Below the pieces are notes generated by a model. It searched no databases. It was given only the letters and a program-made list of their open reading frames with translations, and had not been told where the DNA came from. A stretch of DNA of 64,000 nt from Mixophyes australis (Eukaryota > Chordata > Amphibia > Anura > Limnodynastidae). The stretch lies in the NCBI GenBank assembly GCA_036250195.1, contig JAVHZZ010000001.1, positions 398,340,117-398,404,116 on the forward strand, given 5' to 3'. The first letter of the stretch is position 1; every line of letters begins with the position of its first letter. Below are positions 1-9,230 of the stretch, piece by piece. A program made the translations under genes and the position numbers.

Positions 1-194
1 CACAACGTACTGCTTGTGAAGGCAAAGCTGTGTGCTTCTAACAGTAGTGCCTGTGTATTTGTCTAAAATGATAAATGTAATGTATTATTATAATGTATGT
101 ATCCATGCCCCATGTTGGCCACACCCACAACACAATGAGGTCACGCCCTGTTTGGCAACGCCGCTGTGCGGCGGCACATGTTTTCTTTCCTGCT
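1..194. repeat. Dispersed repeat flanking the LINE 3' end
   Basis: Positions 1-72 match the reverse complement of about 3430-3520 (shared: primer-like GC-poor text around tttgtctaaaatga and the acacaggca block). Positions 78-180 match 4487-4595 directly (gataaatgtaatg, ccatgccccatgttg, gccgctgt). So this is a partial copy of a repeat family also present 3-4.5 kb to the right. The left end lies outside the window. The LINE at 195-3150 seems to abut or sit inside this copy. Family not identified. Confidence 0.5.
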
Positions 195-209
195 GGGTCT
201 AAGGTGGGC

Positions 210-1899
210 ATGTGTACCTTAAATGCCAGAGCTGTCCCACTTGTCCCAACCAAGGTTCCTCCAAAGAGGCAGAAGGAAAAAGCGAGACATGGAGACAGCA
301 GAGAAAATGTTCTTATCAATAAGAGTTCTGCGGATGCAGTTACAAACAAAGAAGGCTCACAGCATGGTGGGGATATCTGGGATCCCTTTCCCACCTTTGA
401 GGGGCTCCTTGTACATAACCAACCACTTCACTATGTCCATTTTGGAGCCTCAGATGAAGTGCAAGACTGTCCTCGTGATGGTCTTGCAGACGGCAGCAAG
501 AGGTGGCCAAGCTTGGGCCGTGTACTGCAGAACGGGAAGGATCTCGTTGCGCAGCACCAGTGCTTTCTCTTCGATGGTGAGGTCTCCAAGACTCCACAGG
601 CCAATCTTTTGTCTGGCTGTCGCCAGTCTCTTTTCCCAACACTTCAGGGCAGCCTTCTCTACACCAAACCAAACTCCAAGAATTTTGATGAAGTCCGACT
701 TGATTGTGAAAGGGAATGCAGCGGGAGATGACAGGTAGCACTGCCCAAAGAGCTTTGCCTCTGACTTCCTGCAGTTGACCTTTGCCCCGGAAGCTCGGAC
801 AAAGTTCTCGCAGGTCTGGACGAGTGCTGTCACCGAACGCTAGTGAGCGCAGAAGACACTGACGTCGTCCATGTAGAGCAAACACATAGCCTCTAGTCGG
901 TCTGGACCTGGTGCGGTATCTCTGAATTCCATCTGATGCACATCGCAAAGAGCTCAACAAACAAAAAGAAGAGGGGAAAGACGGCATTACAGAAAAGGGG
1001 TCAGTCTTCCAGCCGTTCACCAACACCGAGCTGTAAATATCAAGGTACATCAGGTTAACATAAGAGCAAAACATATCACCCAAGCCAAACCTGCACAAAA
1101 CCCTACTCATAAAATGATGAGAAACACGATCAAAGGCCTTCTCCTCATCAAGACTGACCAGGATCACGTGTGCATGGCGATCATTGATGTAATGGACCGT
1201 GTCCCTCGGCAGCGCAAGGCTGCATGCAATCCTGCATCCAGGAATGCCACAAGTCTGATCCGGATGAACAATCTGCCCAATGACAACCTTTAGCCTGTCG
1301 GCTTGTACCATTGCGAGGATCTTGTAGTCCATGATCAGGAGAAAAATGGGCCGCCAATTTTTAAGGTCACATCTCTCCCCCTTGTGCTTATACAGGATCG
1401 TGATCAGTCCCTAGCTCAGAGTAGGAGGCATTCTGCTCTCCACCACTATCTCCTCGTACAGCTCTAGCAGCTCCAGGCCAATGAGGTCCCACAGCGCTAC
1501 ATAGAGCTCCGCTGGGAGACCGTCACTGCCCAGGGTCCTACACGGCCTAAAGGATCTAGTGGTAGAGTGCAGCTCTCCAAACGTCAGGGGGGCGTCCATG
1601 GCTTCTTTACCTGCAGGATCAATAGTGTTAGTGATACCTGACAGGAACAATTCAGAAGCATCAGTGTCTATGGTCTTAGGGGAGTAGAGGTTGCTGTAGT
1701 ATTCTGTGACGACTCCCATGACACCCTCTTTCCCCTTTCTGGGAACGCCGGTCTCGTCCTGCAGCTCAGTCAAGAACGTGTGGCCGGAGGGGAGTTTTCT
1801 AAAAAAGAAAGAGTAACATTTCTCACCCTTTTCAGGTTCTCCACCTTGGAACGGAAGACGATGCGCCTGGACACCTTGAAGTGCCATTTCAGGCCCTAA
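210..1899 (-). pseudogene. LINE ORF2 reverse transcriptase and C-terminus
   Basis: This part copies LINE RNA onto nicked DNA. From 1887 down one reads a linker, then LGSDGLPAELYVALWD (RT block with G-x-DG), then after a frame change NWRPIFLLIMDYKILA, then LVSLDEEKAFDRVSHHFM (first catalytic Asp region, DxEKAFD), then the catalytic YMDD at 864-875 (minus strand), and finally TLIDKNIFS and related C-terminal text down to about 210. Expected GxxQGxPLSPLL motif text is damaged near 990. At least three frames are used and stops occur, for example beside the YMDD box. The plus-strand ORFs over this region are antisense and not genes. Confidence 0.82.
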
Positions 1900-2835
1900 T
1901 TGGCCTCCGCCAGATTATCCTTCACAAAGTTGGAGATCCAACAGGGACTGCAGCTGTCGTTGCAGCCTCCTGAAGTTTCTCTTCCTCTCACACGCCTGTT
2001 GTCTTCCCTTAGCCTGAAAAAAACTGTGAATCCTGACCTTGACATATTCCCACCAGTTAGACATGCAATTAAAATACAATTTATAATTTTTCCACGTGAT
2101 ATAGGCATCCCTCAGCTGCTCCAACGCATCCTCCCTCTCCAGCAGAGCACAATTCAATTTCCAGGAGCCTGGGCCGGGAGGAAAACCATGGCCCAGAACC
2201 CCCTCGAAAAGAATGGCCCTGTTCTGCCTACCCACTCTCGAGGTAAACAAAAAGTCAATCTGGGGATGCATTGAGCCATCGGGGCGGCTCCAAGTATAAT
2301 TTACAGAGTCAGCCCCCATGGATCCCACTGCATCCCACAAGGATACTTCAGCTACCATCTTCTGTAACAACCTAGAAGAAACATCAAGTTTAGCAGTGCT
2401 GTTAGTACTACGTCCTCGTTCCTCTATAGGACAGTTAAAATCCCCAGCCATCACTACCGTCCTGGTGGTCGTGAGCTGGGCCCGCAGGGTCTGGAAAAGC
2501 TCCAAACGCTCCTTCTTACCAGGGGATGCATACACACAGATTAGCCTGATAGGCTCACCCACCCAAGAGTCATCTACGATAAACAATCTGCCGCAGACAA
2601 ACTCCTGAACGGAATCCAGTGTGAAGGGGCTTTCCCTGAAAAGTATGCGACCACCGCAGACTTATAGTCACTTCCCCCAGACCAATAGGAGGGCCCATGA
2701 GTCCGCTGCCTACCCAGATATCTAAAGAGCTAGAGAAAGGCAAAGAACATTCCTGCAACATGTAAACATTACATTTCTGACTGTCAAGGAAGGTAAACAC
2801 AGACTGATGTCTAGTTTTATCCTTCACACTCACAT
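1900..2835 (-). pseudogene. LINE ORF2 endonuclease domain
   Basis: The APE-type endonuclease nicks target DNA to prime reverse transcription. It is split over two frames. The first (about 2835-2570) has the N-terminal motif around NVYMLQECSLP. The second (2586-1915) has VYASPGKKER, then MAGDFNCPIEE (the conserved GDFN metal site), then WSRPDGSMHPQIDFLF, which matches the family's S-x-IDFIF-type C-terminal motif. A basic stretch (KRNFRRLQRQLQ) follows. The frame change lies near 2570-2660. It leads directly into the reverse transcriptase, as in all L1-clade ORF2 proteins. The domain order is clear; the activity is certainly lost. Confidence 0.82.
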
Positions 2836-2898
2836 TAAAGGTAAAAAGAGGAAAAATTAGCCATTATTTGGGAGAAAAAAGAAAGCACACACAATACA

Positions 2899-3063
2899 TC
2901 AGTTACCATCCTTGACAGGTGGGTCTTGGCCCGGTCTGCCTGTGTCCCCGTGTTGGGATGGGAACAGACCTCTCTCTTCCAGCTGATCGAAAAGGCAGAT
3001 GTCGGGCAGCTGCAGGAATTCGTCCACATCCAACTCCTCCACCATTTCAGAATCCTGCTCCAT
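2899..3063 (-). pseudogene. LINE ORF1 C-terminal fragment
   Basis: A 54-codon open stretch starts at a Met codon at 3061-3063 and stops at 2899-2901. It begins MEQDSEMVEELDVDEF, so it is rich in Glu and Asp, and it ends just before the endonuclease frame. Its position immediately upstream of ORF2 fits the tail of ORF1, the RNA-binding chaperone of L1-clade LINEs. An in-frame stop lies two codons upstream of the Met, so the ORF1 frame is already broken. Nothing else identifies it; an unrelated chance ORF is possible. Confidence 0.4.
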
Positions 3064-3163
3064 CCACTAGTATGTTTGGAAGTGACGCCTTGGGAGTTTA
3101 AACTGGGCATTGTCTGGCCCCCTCACCTCAGTTCCCCATAGTGGCGGAACCTGTTCTAGTGAC

Positions 3164-3353
3164 CAGGGCTGGACTGACCATCTTGCACTTCTGGCAAATG
3201 CCAGAAGGGCCGATGGCTTGATGGGCCAATCCAGCCACCCGAGCAGCAGCACCTCCCTGCATGCTGCTCAGTGGATGGAGAATCAGTGACGTGCGGCCGA
3301 TGCAAGTAATCACATGTTGTTAATGTAGTATATGTGTGCTCTCTCCTGCTAAC
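3164..3353. repeat. hAT-like MITE end (single terminus)
   Basis: The stretch begins cagggctggactgaccatc, which has the cagggc-start form of the other hAT-type MITE ends in this window, and continues with cttctggcaaatgccagaag, a short palindrome. No matching right end and no 8-bp target duplication were found before the next element, so this is a truncated or heavily decayed copy. Confidence 0.3.
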
Positions 3354-4265
3354 CAGAGCTGGATTAACACTCGGGGGGCCCGGGGTATTTAAGACAGGGG
3401 GCCCCTATTATGCAACATGGTTCTCATTTTAGACAAATGTTAGACAAATACACAGGCAACACTGTGTTCAAGACTGTTAGTTGCACGCAGCTCTGCCTTC
3501 ACAGGCAGTACAGTGTGAAGTGGGACATACCTCCCAACTGTCCTTGTAGTTGGACCAAATCTCACTAAACGAGACAGTCACCAAAATTCGGGACAGTTGG
3601 CAGACAGTCCTGCTCTCTCCTGTTCTTGTCACTTTCACCACCTGTGGCTACTGGTGTCTTTAGTTGTTGCTTGTCTGGATCCTGGAATGTTGGAGGCCCT
3701 ATTTGAAAAAAAAATGGATACATGGAATTTAAAAAACTCCAACCAGCCCTGGTGTTTAATCAATACAACCCATGTTTTATATTTAGGCCACCCTCCAGGC
3801 TCAACATTAAAATACTAGTATTCACATATTTCCCTGCCTCCAAAAGACCCCAGCAATAAATGAAATAGCATTTACGTTTAAGAAATAGACATATTTCTCG
3901 CAACCACTGCCTTTAAATAATGCATATTCACATTTAATAAATAGACGTTATTTTTTTTCCCCAAACAGCCCAACTTTCAAATAATAGCCCCCAAACCACC
4001 CCAGCATTAAATTAAAGGTCCAATCATCCCTTCTTAAATTGCTAGGCCCCAATATTAAATTAAAGTGACCCAAATCGCCCCACAAATAAAATAGCACCAA
4101 TTAAAGAATTAGCTCCCACCTATATTCCAGCATTAAATTAATAGCCTACCTCCCACGTTATATTAACACTCTCCCCCTTCCCTCATGCCCTGATAACCAT
4201 GTTACATAATATGGGCCCTGCTGTCTTAAATACCCTGGGCCCCCCGAGCCTTAATCCAGCTCTGG
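3354..4265. mobile_element. MITE with about 60-bp terminal inverted repeats
   Basis: The left end begins cagagctggattaa and runs through gggggccc and gtatttaagaca to ttattatgcaac. The right end (about 4201-4265) is its near-perfect reverse complement. The inside is non-coding and AT-rich, with a degenerate short-period pattern around aaattaaa between 3830 and 4150. It includes a block (3430-3520) that recurs inverted at the start of the window. The bases just outside (ctaac / gttag) are themselves complementary, so the repeat may extend slightly; I could not find a direct target duplication. The cag-start ends suggest a non-autonomous hAT element. Confidence 0.65.
3527..3612. repeat. Short palindromic repeat of 'cataccTcccaact' type
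   Basis: The left side reads acatacctcccaactgtcc and the right side gggacagttggcagac, forming a short stem. The same kind of ends (catactt-gccaact) occur at 4684, 16784 and 29200, so this seems to be a tiny member or fragment of a dispersed palindromic family inside the larger MITE. Confidence 0.35.
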
Positions 4266-4486
4266 TTAGGGAAAGCTAGCTGATAGTTGCTCCCGGTCCT
4301 TGGACAGGACACAGCCTGCAGAGCAAGCCGAGGAGCTCTAAGTATCACAAGATTTGGTAATCTCGTGAGACTAAGAGCTTTCCTGCTCACTCTACAGGAA
4401 GTTCCCACCCTGATGGATGTCAGCAGCACCAGAAGCATAGATAAGTACAGTGGGTTGGGGGTGTCATAATGTGGCTGGGAGGGCGT

Positions 4487-4600
4487 GATAAATGTAATGT
4501 TTTATTACAATATATGTATCAATGCCCCATGTTGACTTCACCCCCAACACAATGTGGTCACGCCCCTTTTCAGCACCGCCGCTGTACGGCAGCCCACAGT
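4487..4600. repeat. Dispersed repeat related to window positions 78-180
   Basis: Direct similarity to 78-180 over about 110 bases with scattered changes. Shared blocks include gataaatgtaatg, ccatgccccatgttg, cacaatg-ggtcacgccc and gccgctgt-cggc. No coding potential. The intervening 4266-4486 has no recognised feature. Confidence 0.5.
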
Positions 4601-4683
4601 TTATTTGCTACTCGTCTATGGAGGAGAGATCCAAAAGTTCCCAAATTTCTCTTGCCGGAACTGTACATACCATTATCTGATAC

Positions 4684-4800
4684 CATACTTGCCAACTCTC
4701 CCTGAATGTCAGGGAGACTCCCTGAAATAGGGGTGATCTCCCTCACTCCCTGAAGAGTCTGGCATTCTCCCTGATGCAGAGCCAGTCAGTACAAGACGTG
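4684..4800. repeat. Partial palindromic repeat ('catacttgccaactctccc' family)
   Basis: Starts catacttgccaactctccc and contains repeated tccctgaa / tcagggag blocks that can pair. This end resembles the ends at 29200-29510 and, more weakly, 16784-17014. The right end is not visible. The rest of 4601-5077 shows nothing else I can name. Confidence 0.4.
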
Positions 4801-5077
4801 GTTGTCTTCGCCATCTGTGGCATAATGACACAGTTCCGAAATTGAGTCCTATGTCCACATGTCCTAAAGTGGTAGCAGAAATACATTTTAAACACTGTTT
4901 TCTCTTTTTTCGCCATGCACATTGCTGTTGGAGATTCACAGAGCAATGAGCCCAGATGCTATCAGCTTGCATGCTACGACAAAGCTTTGGCAATTGCACA
5001 CCAGAAAAACCTCTTTAAAATAGAGACCGTCTGTCCCTGGGACTATGAGTAAATGTGGAGATGCAGGGATACTCTTA

Positions 5078-5275
5078 GGGAGAGATTCAATTCCCTGCAC
5101 TGTTTTTTAGAACAACGTTACTAATTACTTACATTACTAACATTATTACTGTTACTACGGTAATTGATGCTTGTTTTTACTTGTTTTAGCTCCCTGAGCA
5201 GCAAGTAAAAATCTGTGTTAAAATTACCGTACTAACGGTAATGATGCACACAACCCGGGGAATGGAATCTCCCCC
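5078..5275. mobile_element. PIF/Harbinger-like MITE
   Basis: Left end gggagagattcaattcc and right end, reversed, gggggagattccattcc are inverted repeats. The copy is flanked on both sides by TTA (5075-5077 and 5276-5278), the 3-bp target size and consensus typical of PIF/Harbinger elements. The inside is AT-rich with ttac/gtaa-type internal inverted text. No ORF. Confidence 0.65.
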
Positions 5276-5427
5276 TTAATGTCCTACACCCAATAATTAC
5301 TCAGTAAAGCATTTACAAATCGTAAAGCTGCTGGTACCAACATTTTTTATGTAATGCACGATATACAGGAAATAGCATCAGAGTCGCTAAGACTTTGGCA
5401 CCAGAATAGGAGGCTAAAAAGTCCAGC

Positions 5428-6100
5428 GGGTAAATGTATCAAGGTCCGAATTTTTCAGTGATTTAAAATCATGGAAAATCACAGGAGATAACAGACGATT
5501 TGAGTCCCAAAGTGGCTATATGTATTAAGTAGCGCTGTTCATCTCTCATGATTTGTGCCGATTTCAAACTCTCCCATGTTTAGCAAACTCGCCAGTGTTT
5601 AGCTTAACAGCCTGGGATTGGTTTGCCATTATGGCAGGGGGGCCCCTTCCACGTGTCCCTCTGCTATACTGCCACCCACCACGGCCGGTTTGCTTAGTGC
5701 TGGTTGCCTGAAAATTGGTCGGACCCCACGCAAATTTTTTCCTGATTTTCGTGCAACCAGCAGTAGGCTGGCAACAATAGCGTTAATAGTGCTTTTTTTT
5801 AAAAAATAAAATAATCATCTATTTTAAAACTTTAGACAGCCGCTGAGACCTGCGGCTGTATAGACTAGCAGTGTAACAGTGATGTGTTTTGCAATTTCAC
5901 CTATGGAAAGCAGCGTCTTGTATCTGGTGATTTTTATTAGAAACTCAGGCAAATTTGCATAATCGCAGCTTCATACATTTGGAGATTTGTATAGCTATTG
6001 TGAGGAAAAATCGGGACAACATTTTGCCTCGAGTTTGAAACCAGCGATTGTTAAAAAACCTTATCTCCAGTGATTTTACATGAAATAGCAGGTTAATACA
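5428..6100. repeat. Possible MITE, ends weak
   Basis: It starts gggtaaatgtatcaag, the same start as the MITE at 39193, and near 6095 reads gttaatacatcgg, which could be a worn inverted end. Internal text has two cagtgattt blocks (near 5456 and 6068). Boundaries are guesses. No gene found in the stretch. Confidence 0.3.
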
Positions 6101-6364
6101 TCGGTGAGCAGTGGCGGATCCAGAGGGGGGGGCTATCTGGGCAATCACCCCCCCCCCCCCCCTAGCAGGGGCTTGCTGCCCGCGGCTGCACACTATGTGC
6201 AGGTCCGTTCGGCAGCACACTCTCCCTGCCTGTCTCTGCCGAACAGACCTGCACACAGGGCCGGATTAACCATAGGGCTAACTGGGCTACAGCCCAGGGG
6301 CCTCGGGCATCCAGGCAGGGTCGTCTCTCCCATTGGGCACAATCGGCAGGTACCCGGGGGCCCT

Positions 6365-6677
6365 GCAGCCCAGGGGGCCCGTCAGAGGCAGCGCAAAAAA
6401 AAAAAATCCTAAAAAAAAAAAAGAAGAAAATACTTACCTTGCAGTCAGCTGGCGATCCGGCTCCCTCCTTGGTCTCCTCCTCCGTGCGGCGCTCGCAGTG
6501 CATGTCGGGCATGACATCATCACGCCCGCCCGACATCCATTGCGGAGCGCAGCACGGAGGAGGAGACCAGGGAGGGAGCCGGATCGCCAGCTGACCGCAA
6601 GGTTAGTATTTCCTTCTTTTTTTTTTCCAGGATTCTTTTTTTTGCGCTGCCTCTGACGGGCCCCCTGGGCTGCAGGG
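6365..6677. repeat. Long inverted repeat, about 140-bp arms
   Basis: The left arm starts ctgcagcccagggggcccgt and the right arm ends with its complement acgggccccctgggctgcag. Between, cgatccggctccctcc pairs with ggagggagccggatcg and gcagcgcaaaaaa with ttttttgcgctgc. The centre is near 6520 (atgacatcatcacgcc). As RNA this would be a strong hairpin. The ORFs called over it are shadows. Confidence 0.8.
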
Positions 6678-6679
6678 CC

Positions 6680-6694
6680 CATATATATATAATC

Positions 6695-6731
<37 letters not shown>
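6680..6731. repeat. (TA)n microsatellite
   Basis: Alternating ta runs, first short, then about 32 bases long, inside the innermost MITE. The related copy at 23325 has (gatata)n at the same place, so a microsatellite is a fixed part of this family but its unit differs. Confidence 0.9.
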
Positions 6732-6733
<2 letters not shown>

Positions 6734-7331
6734 GCCCCGGTGCACTGCTTTGCCTGGGGGCCCAAAATGTTGTTAAGAGGGCCCTGCATCCAGGGGGCAC
6801 TTGCAAGTGTTCAGCAGCAGTATTGATCGGGCGGGGGCACCCCCAGCGTGATCAGTGCTGCTGAGCACTTTCACTGCAGTCCTTCCCCGGCGAGCTGTAG
6901 TCTCCTTACTGAGGAGATCTCGTGAGTCTCACTCTCACGAGATCTCCTCAGTAAAGAGCGTACAGCGCGCCGGGGAAGGAGGAGAAGGAGGTAAGTGCCG
7001 GGGGGGGGGGCGGAACGGATGATGGGGGGGGGGGCCTCACGGGGAAATGGAGGCCCCCTTAGCCCAGGGGCCTCCATTCCCTTAATCCGGCCCTGCCTGC
7101 ACATAGTGTGCAGCCGTAGGCAGCCTTAACTGTCAAAAAGGGGGCGGGGACTACATTGCCCCCGGTAAAATATTTTCTAGATCCGCCGCTGTCAGTGAGT
7201 TTACTTGATACATTTACACCCAGGAGTGTAGCAGAGGAGGAGGTAGGAGTGGTAATTACTAGGACCAGCACCACAATCTGTCCCAGGAGTAGAGAAACCA
7301 GTGCAAGTACATCCAGAGAGCCTGCCAAAGG

Positions 7332-7508
7332 TTGGGTACACACTACAGTGTTTTTAGAAGCCATTTATCGGCTGATTGGCCTGATGTCACAGTAGTGTGC
7401 ACCCTGGAACGATGAGCGATTATCGTTCCAAAGCACATGAAATCGTTGATGGGGAGTTCTTGCTCTGTGAGACTTACAGACTGTAGTCTGTAAGTCTCAC
7501 AGAGCAAG
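7332..7508. repeat. Two adjacent palindromes
   Basis: 7332-7402 begins gggtacacactaca and ends tagtgtgcaccc, a short inverted pair; similar text (tagtgtgtaccc) occurs at 13049-13060. 7459-7508 is a perfect palindrome with 24-bp arms (cttgctctgtgagactt...) and a 2-nt centre. The rest of 7192-7977 has no recognised gene. Confidence 0.55.
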
Positions 7509-8011
7509 CTGCACCTTTATCATAAAAACTCACAGAGCAGGCTTCTGGTCTAATCCAAAGAGCTGACAATCTTTCAGGAAAAGCTTGAAGATTGCCAATC
7601 CCATAGGGAAGTCTATCACTGTCTGAAAGTAAGCTGTAAGGGGTTCTGTGAAGCTGCAAGTGGAACAGAACTAGTCCTGATCCAGCCCAGAGGAGGAGGT
7701 GCCCATACCCATCCCAATAATCCAGGGAGTGTCCAGAGTTGTTCTGGATGCCTGCTGTTTACCCTTTCTCTTTGCCATTGTTCCAGGTCTCTGCTGCTGC
7801 TACTACTAATACCCCAGCTACATGACTATACGCTTTTGGAGTGTATAGTCACCAGAGGTTATTCCAAACCTCTAAAACATGTCCTAAGAACAATCCAGGT
7901 ATGGAGAACTGGTGTAGTGCTTATGTGAGAAACTTGCACTGCACCACACCTGGAGCCATTTGCCCATGTTACAGCCTGTTTGATGTAGAGATTCTCACTG
8001 ACCCCCGTGAA

Positions 8012-8102
8012 GTGGTTTTGGTTTGGGATCTGGATTAGCTTTGTGTTTTGGTTTTGGTTTTGGCAAAAGCACCTTCGTGTGTTTTGGTTTTGGTTTTGGA
8101 TC
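8012..8102. repeat. Subterminal ttttggttttgg repeats
   Basis: Repeated gttttggttttgg and gtggttttggtttggg blocks with a conserved caaaagcacct stretch. The reverse complement of the 3' end of the second hAT element (46515-46659) has the same blocks. Subterminal repeats of this kind are the usual binding region for hAT transposases; that role is inferred. Confidence 0.6.
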
Positions 8103-8106
8103 TACA

Positions 8107-8756
8107 CCCCCAACACCTTCATCATAAATATCCTCACAAGTGATCGGAGTTAGTCCTGCATCCAAGTTGCTAATGCAAGATGGCTCCTTCCCTATCCAGG
8201 ACTCCTCAGAAGAATCCTTGTGCGTTAGGCCCACTGTTGCTGCTCCTGCTGCTGGGGGTGGATCTTCAACCCAGAAGCAGACCAAGAAGAAGTCTACTAG
8301 TAGTTTACAGCAATTGACTGTTAAACAATCCTTTGCAAGAGGAAGCAAGTAGGAAAGCTGTCACCCAGTCGCAAAGCGGATCACAGACGTCATGGCGACT
8401 ATGCTAGTATTAGATCTGCGTACAATATCCACTATTAATGCAGTTGGTGTTAGACAATTACTTGAGGTCTTGTGTCCCAGTTACCGAATTCCGTCACTAC
8501 ACTATTTTACTTGAAAAGCTATTCCTCACCTCTACCAGAAGGTTCGTAAAAATGTAATTATCGGGCTACAAAACGTCTACCCACTGTACACTTAACCACA
8601 GATATGTGGGCAAGAGAAACTGGGCAAACTAAACATTATATGTCTGTGACTGCCCACTGGGTTGGTGATTCACCTTCACCAGCAGGAACAGCAGCAGCAT
8701 GTACCCAAGTACGTCACATTTTTCTGAGGCAGGCTACTCTGCTTCACTAAGAGGCA
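8107..8756 (+). pseudogene. hAT transposase, N-proximal half, broken
   Basis: Reads QDSSEES, then QQLTVKQSFAR, then AKRITDVMATMLVLD, then LLEVLCPSYRIPS, then a TTDMWARETGQT-like block that contains the first catalytic Asp of hAT enzymes. Each matches the corresponding region of the 41.7-44.6 kb transposase in order. Stops and small shifts occur. The piece starts at TPSS directly after the subterminal repeats, so the BED finger and true N-terminus are missing. It ends at an AAGAGGCA site where a LINE inserted. Confidence 0.8.
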
Positions 8757-9230
8757 TATTATTATTATTATTATTATTATTATTATCGTAGATTTGTAAG
8801 GCACCACAGTGCTCCACAGTGCCGTACAGTAGGGAAGACAAGGACATACATAAAACAAGACATACGTAAAACAAGCACAGACAAGGCAGACAAAATGAAT
8901 GGAGACATGAAAACAAAGGGTATGGAGGACCCTGCTCATTAGAGAGCTTAAATTCTAAAGGAAAGAGGGCACAGCTGAAACAAAGGGAGCGGCTGTGGCT
9001 CAGAGTGGGGATTGGGATTGTTGTGAGGGTGCATTAGTGTGAATAGTGTTATCGAAGATAAGGTCCCCTCTAAAAAAGAGATGGTTTTTCAAAGAGCATC
9101 TAAAGATTTGAAAGCTGTGGGAAAGTCTGATTGAGAATGGTAGGGAATTCAATAATTGGGGAGCAGCATGGGAGAAGTCTTGAAGGCGGGAGGGAGAGGT
9201 GGTTATCAGAGACGAGACAAGGCACAAGTC
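8757..9230 (-). mobile_element. CR1/L2-type LINE 3' fragment inside hAT
   Basis: On the minus strand it reads SRLQDFSHAAPQLLNSLPFS and RCSLKNHLFFRGD, the C-terminal signature of CR1/L2-type reverse transcriptases, followed by the 3' end with agcactgtgg-type text and an (aat)n tail at 8758-8787. It is a 5'-truncated insertion. The flanks read agaggcat on the left and agaggta on the right, a probable short target duplication, and rejoin the transposase reading (KRH...DN). Confidence 0.75.

Larger units (their letters stand above)
195..3150 (-). mobile_element. Tx1-like (L1-clade) LINE, decayed
   Basis: A non-LTR retrotransposon on the minus strand, read from about 3150 down to about 195. In order it shows an acidic ORF1 tail, an apurinic-type endonuclease and a reverse transcriptase with a YMDD box. 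The order, the L1-type endonuclease and the wording of the C-terminal part resemble the Tx1 group of L1-clade LINEs known from frogs; this classification is from family knowledge, not a search. Several frame changes and stops break ORF2, so it cannot be active. The 3' end lies near 195, where a different dispersed repeat starts. No poly-A tail or target duplication was found. Confidence 0.82.
6316..6786. mobile_element. hAT-type MITE, innermost of three nested
   Basis: Ends cagggtcgtctctccc and, reversed, cagggccctcttaacaac; perfect 8-bp target duplication catccagg at 6308-6315 and 6787-6794. It is the reverse-orientation relative of the copy at 23325-23609 (shared ggggccccggtgcactgctt, attgggcacaat). 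It contains a long hairpin and a (ta)n run. It inserted into the middle MITE and is the youngest of the three. Confidence 0.88.
6256..7095. mobile_element. hAT-type MITE, middle of three nested
   Basis: Perfect 14-bp ends cagggccggattaa at both sides (inverted) and a perfect 8-bp target duplication cctgcaca at 6248-6255 and 7096-7103. It carries a hairpin at about 6914-6962 whose 21-bp arms (ttactgaggagatctcgtgag) match perfectly around a 7-nt loop. Its target lies inside the outer MITE, so it inserted later. Confidence 0.88.
6109..7191. mobile_element. hAT-type MITE, outermost of three nested
   Basis: Ends are cagtggcggatccaga and, reversed from the right, cagcggcggatctaga. Target duplication is tcggtgag (6101-6108) against tcagtgag (7192-7199), 7 of 8 matching, the 8-bp size expected for hAT. 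Removing the next element leaves only about 243 bp of this MITE, including an inverted pair around cacactatgtgcag. No ORF of its own. Confidence 0.8.

Noticed and set aside
93..738. Two long plus-strand ORFs (212 and 171 codons)
   Set aside because: They are antisense to the LINE reverse transcriptase C-terminus; no recognisable protein content.
3354..4265. 8-bp target duplication for this MITE
   Set aside because: The bases outside the ends are ctaac and gttag, which are complementary and not a direct repeat.
6104..7104. Overlapping ORFs on both strands
   Set aside because: They span MITE hairpins and homopolymer runs; mirrored peptides on both strands show they come from inverted repeats.
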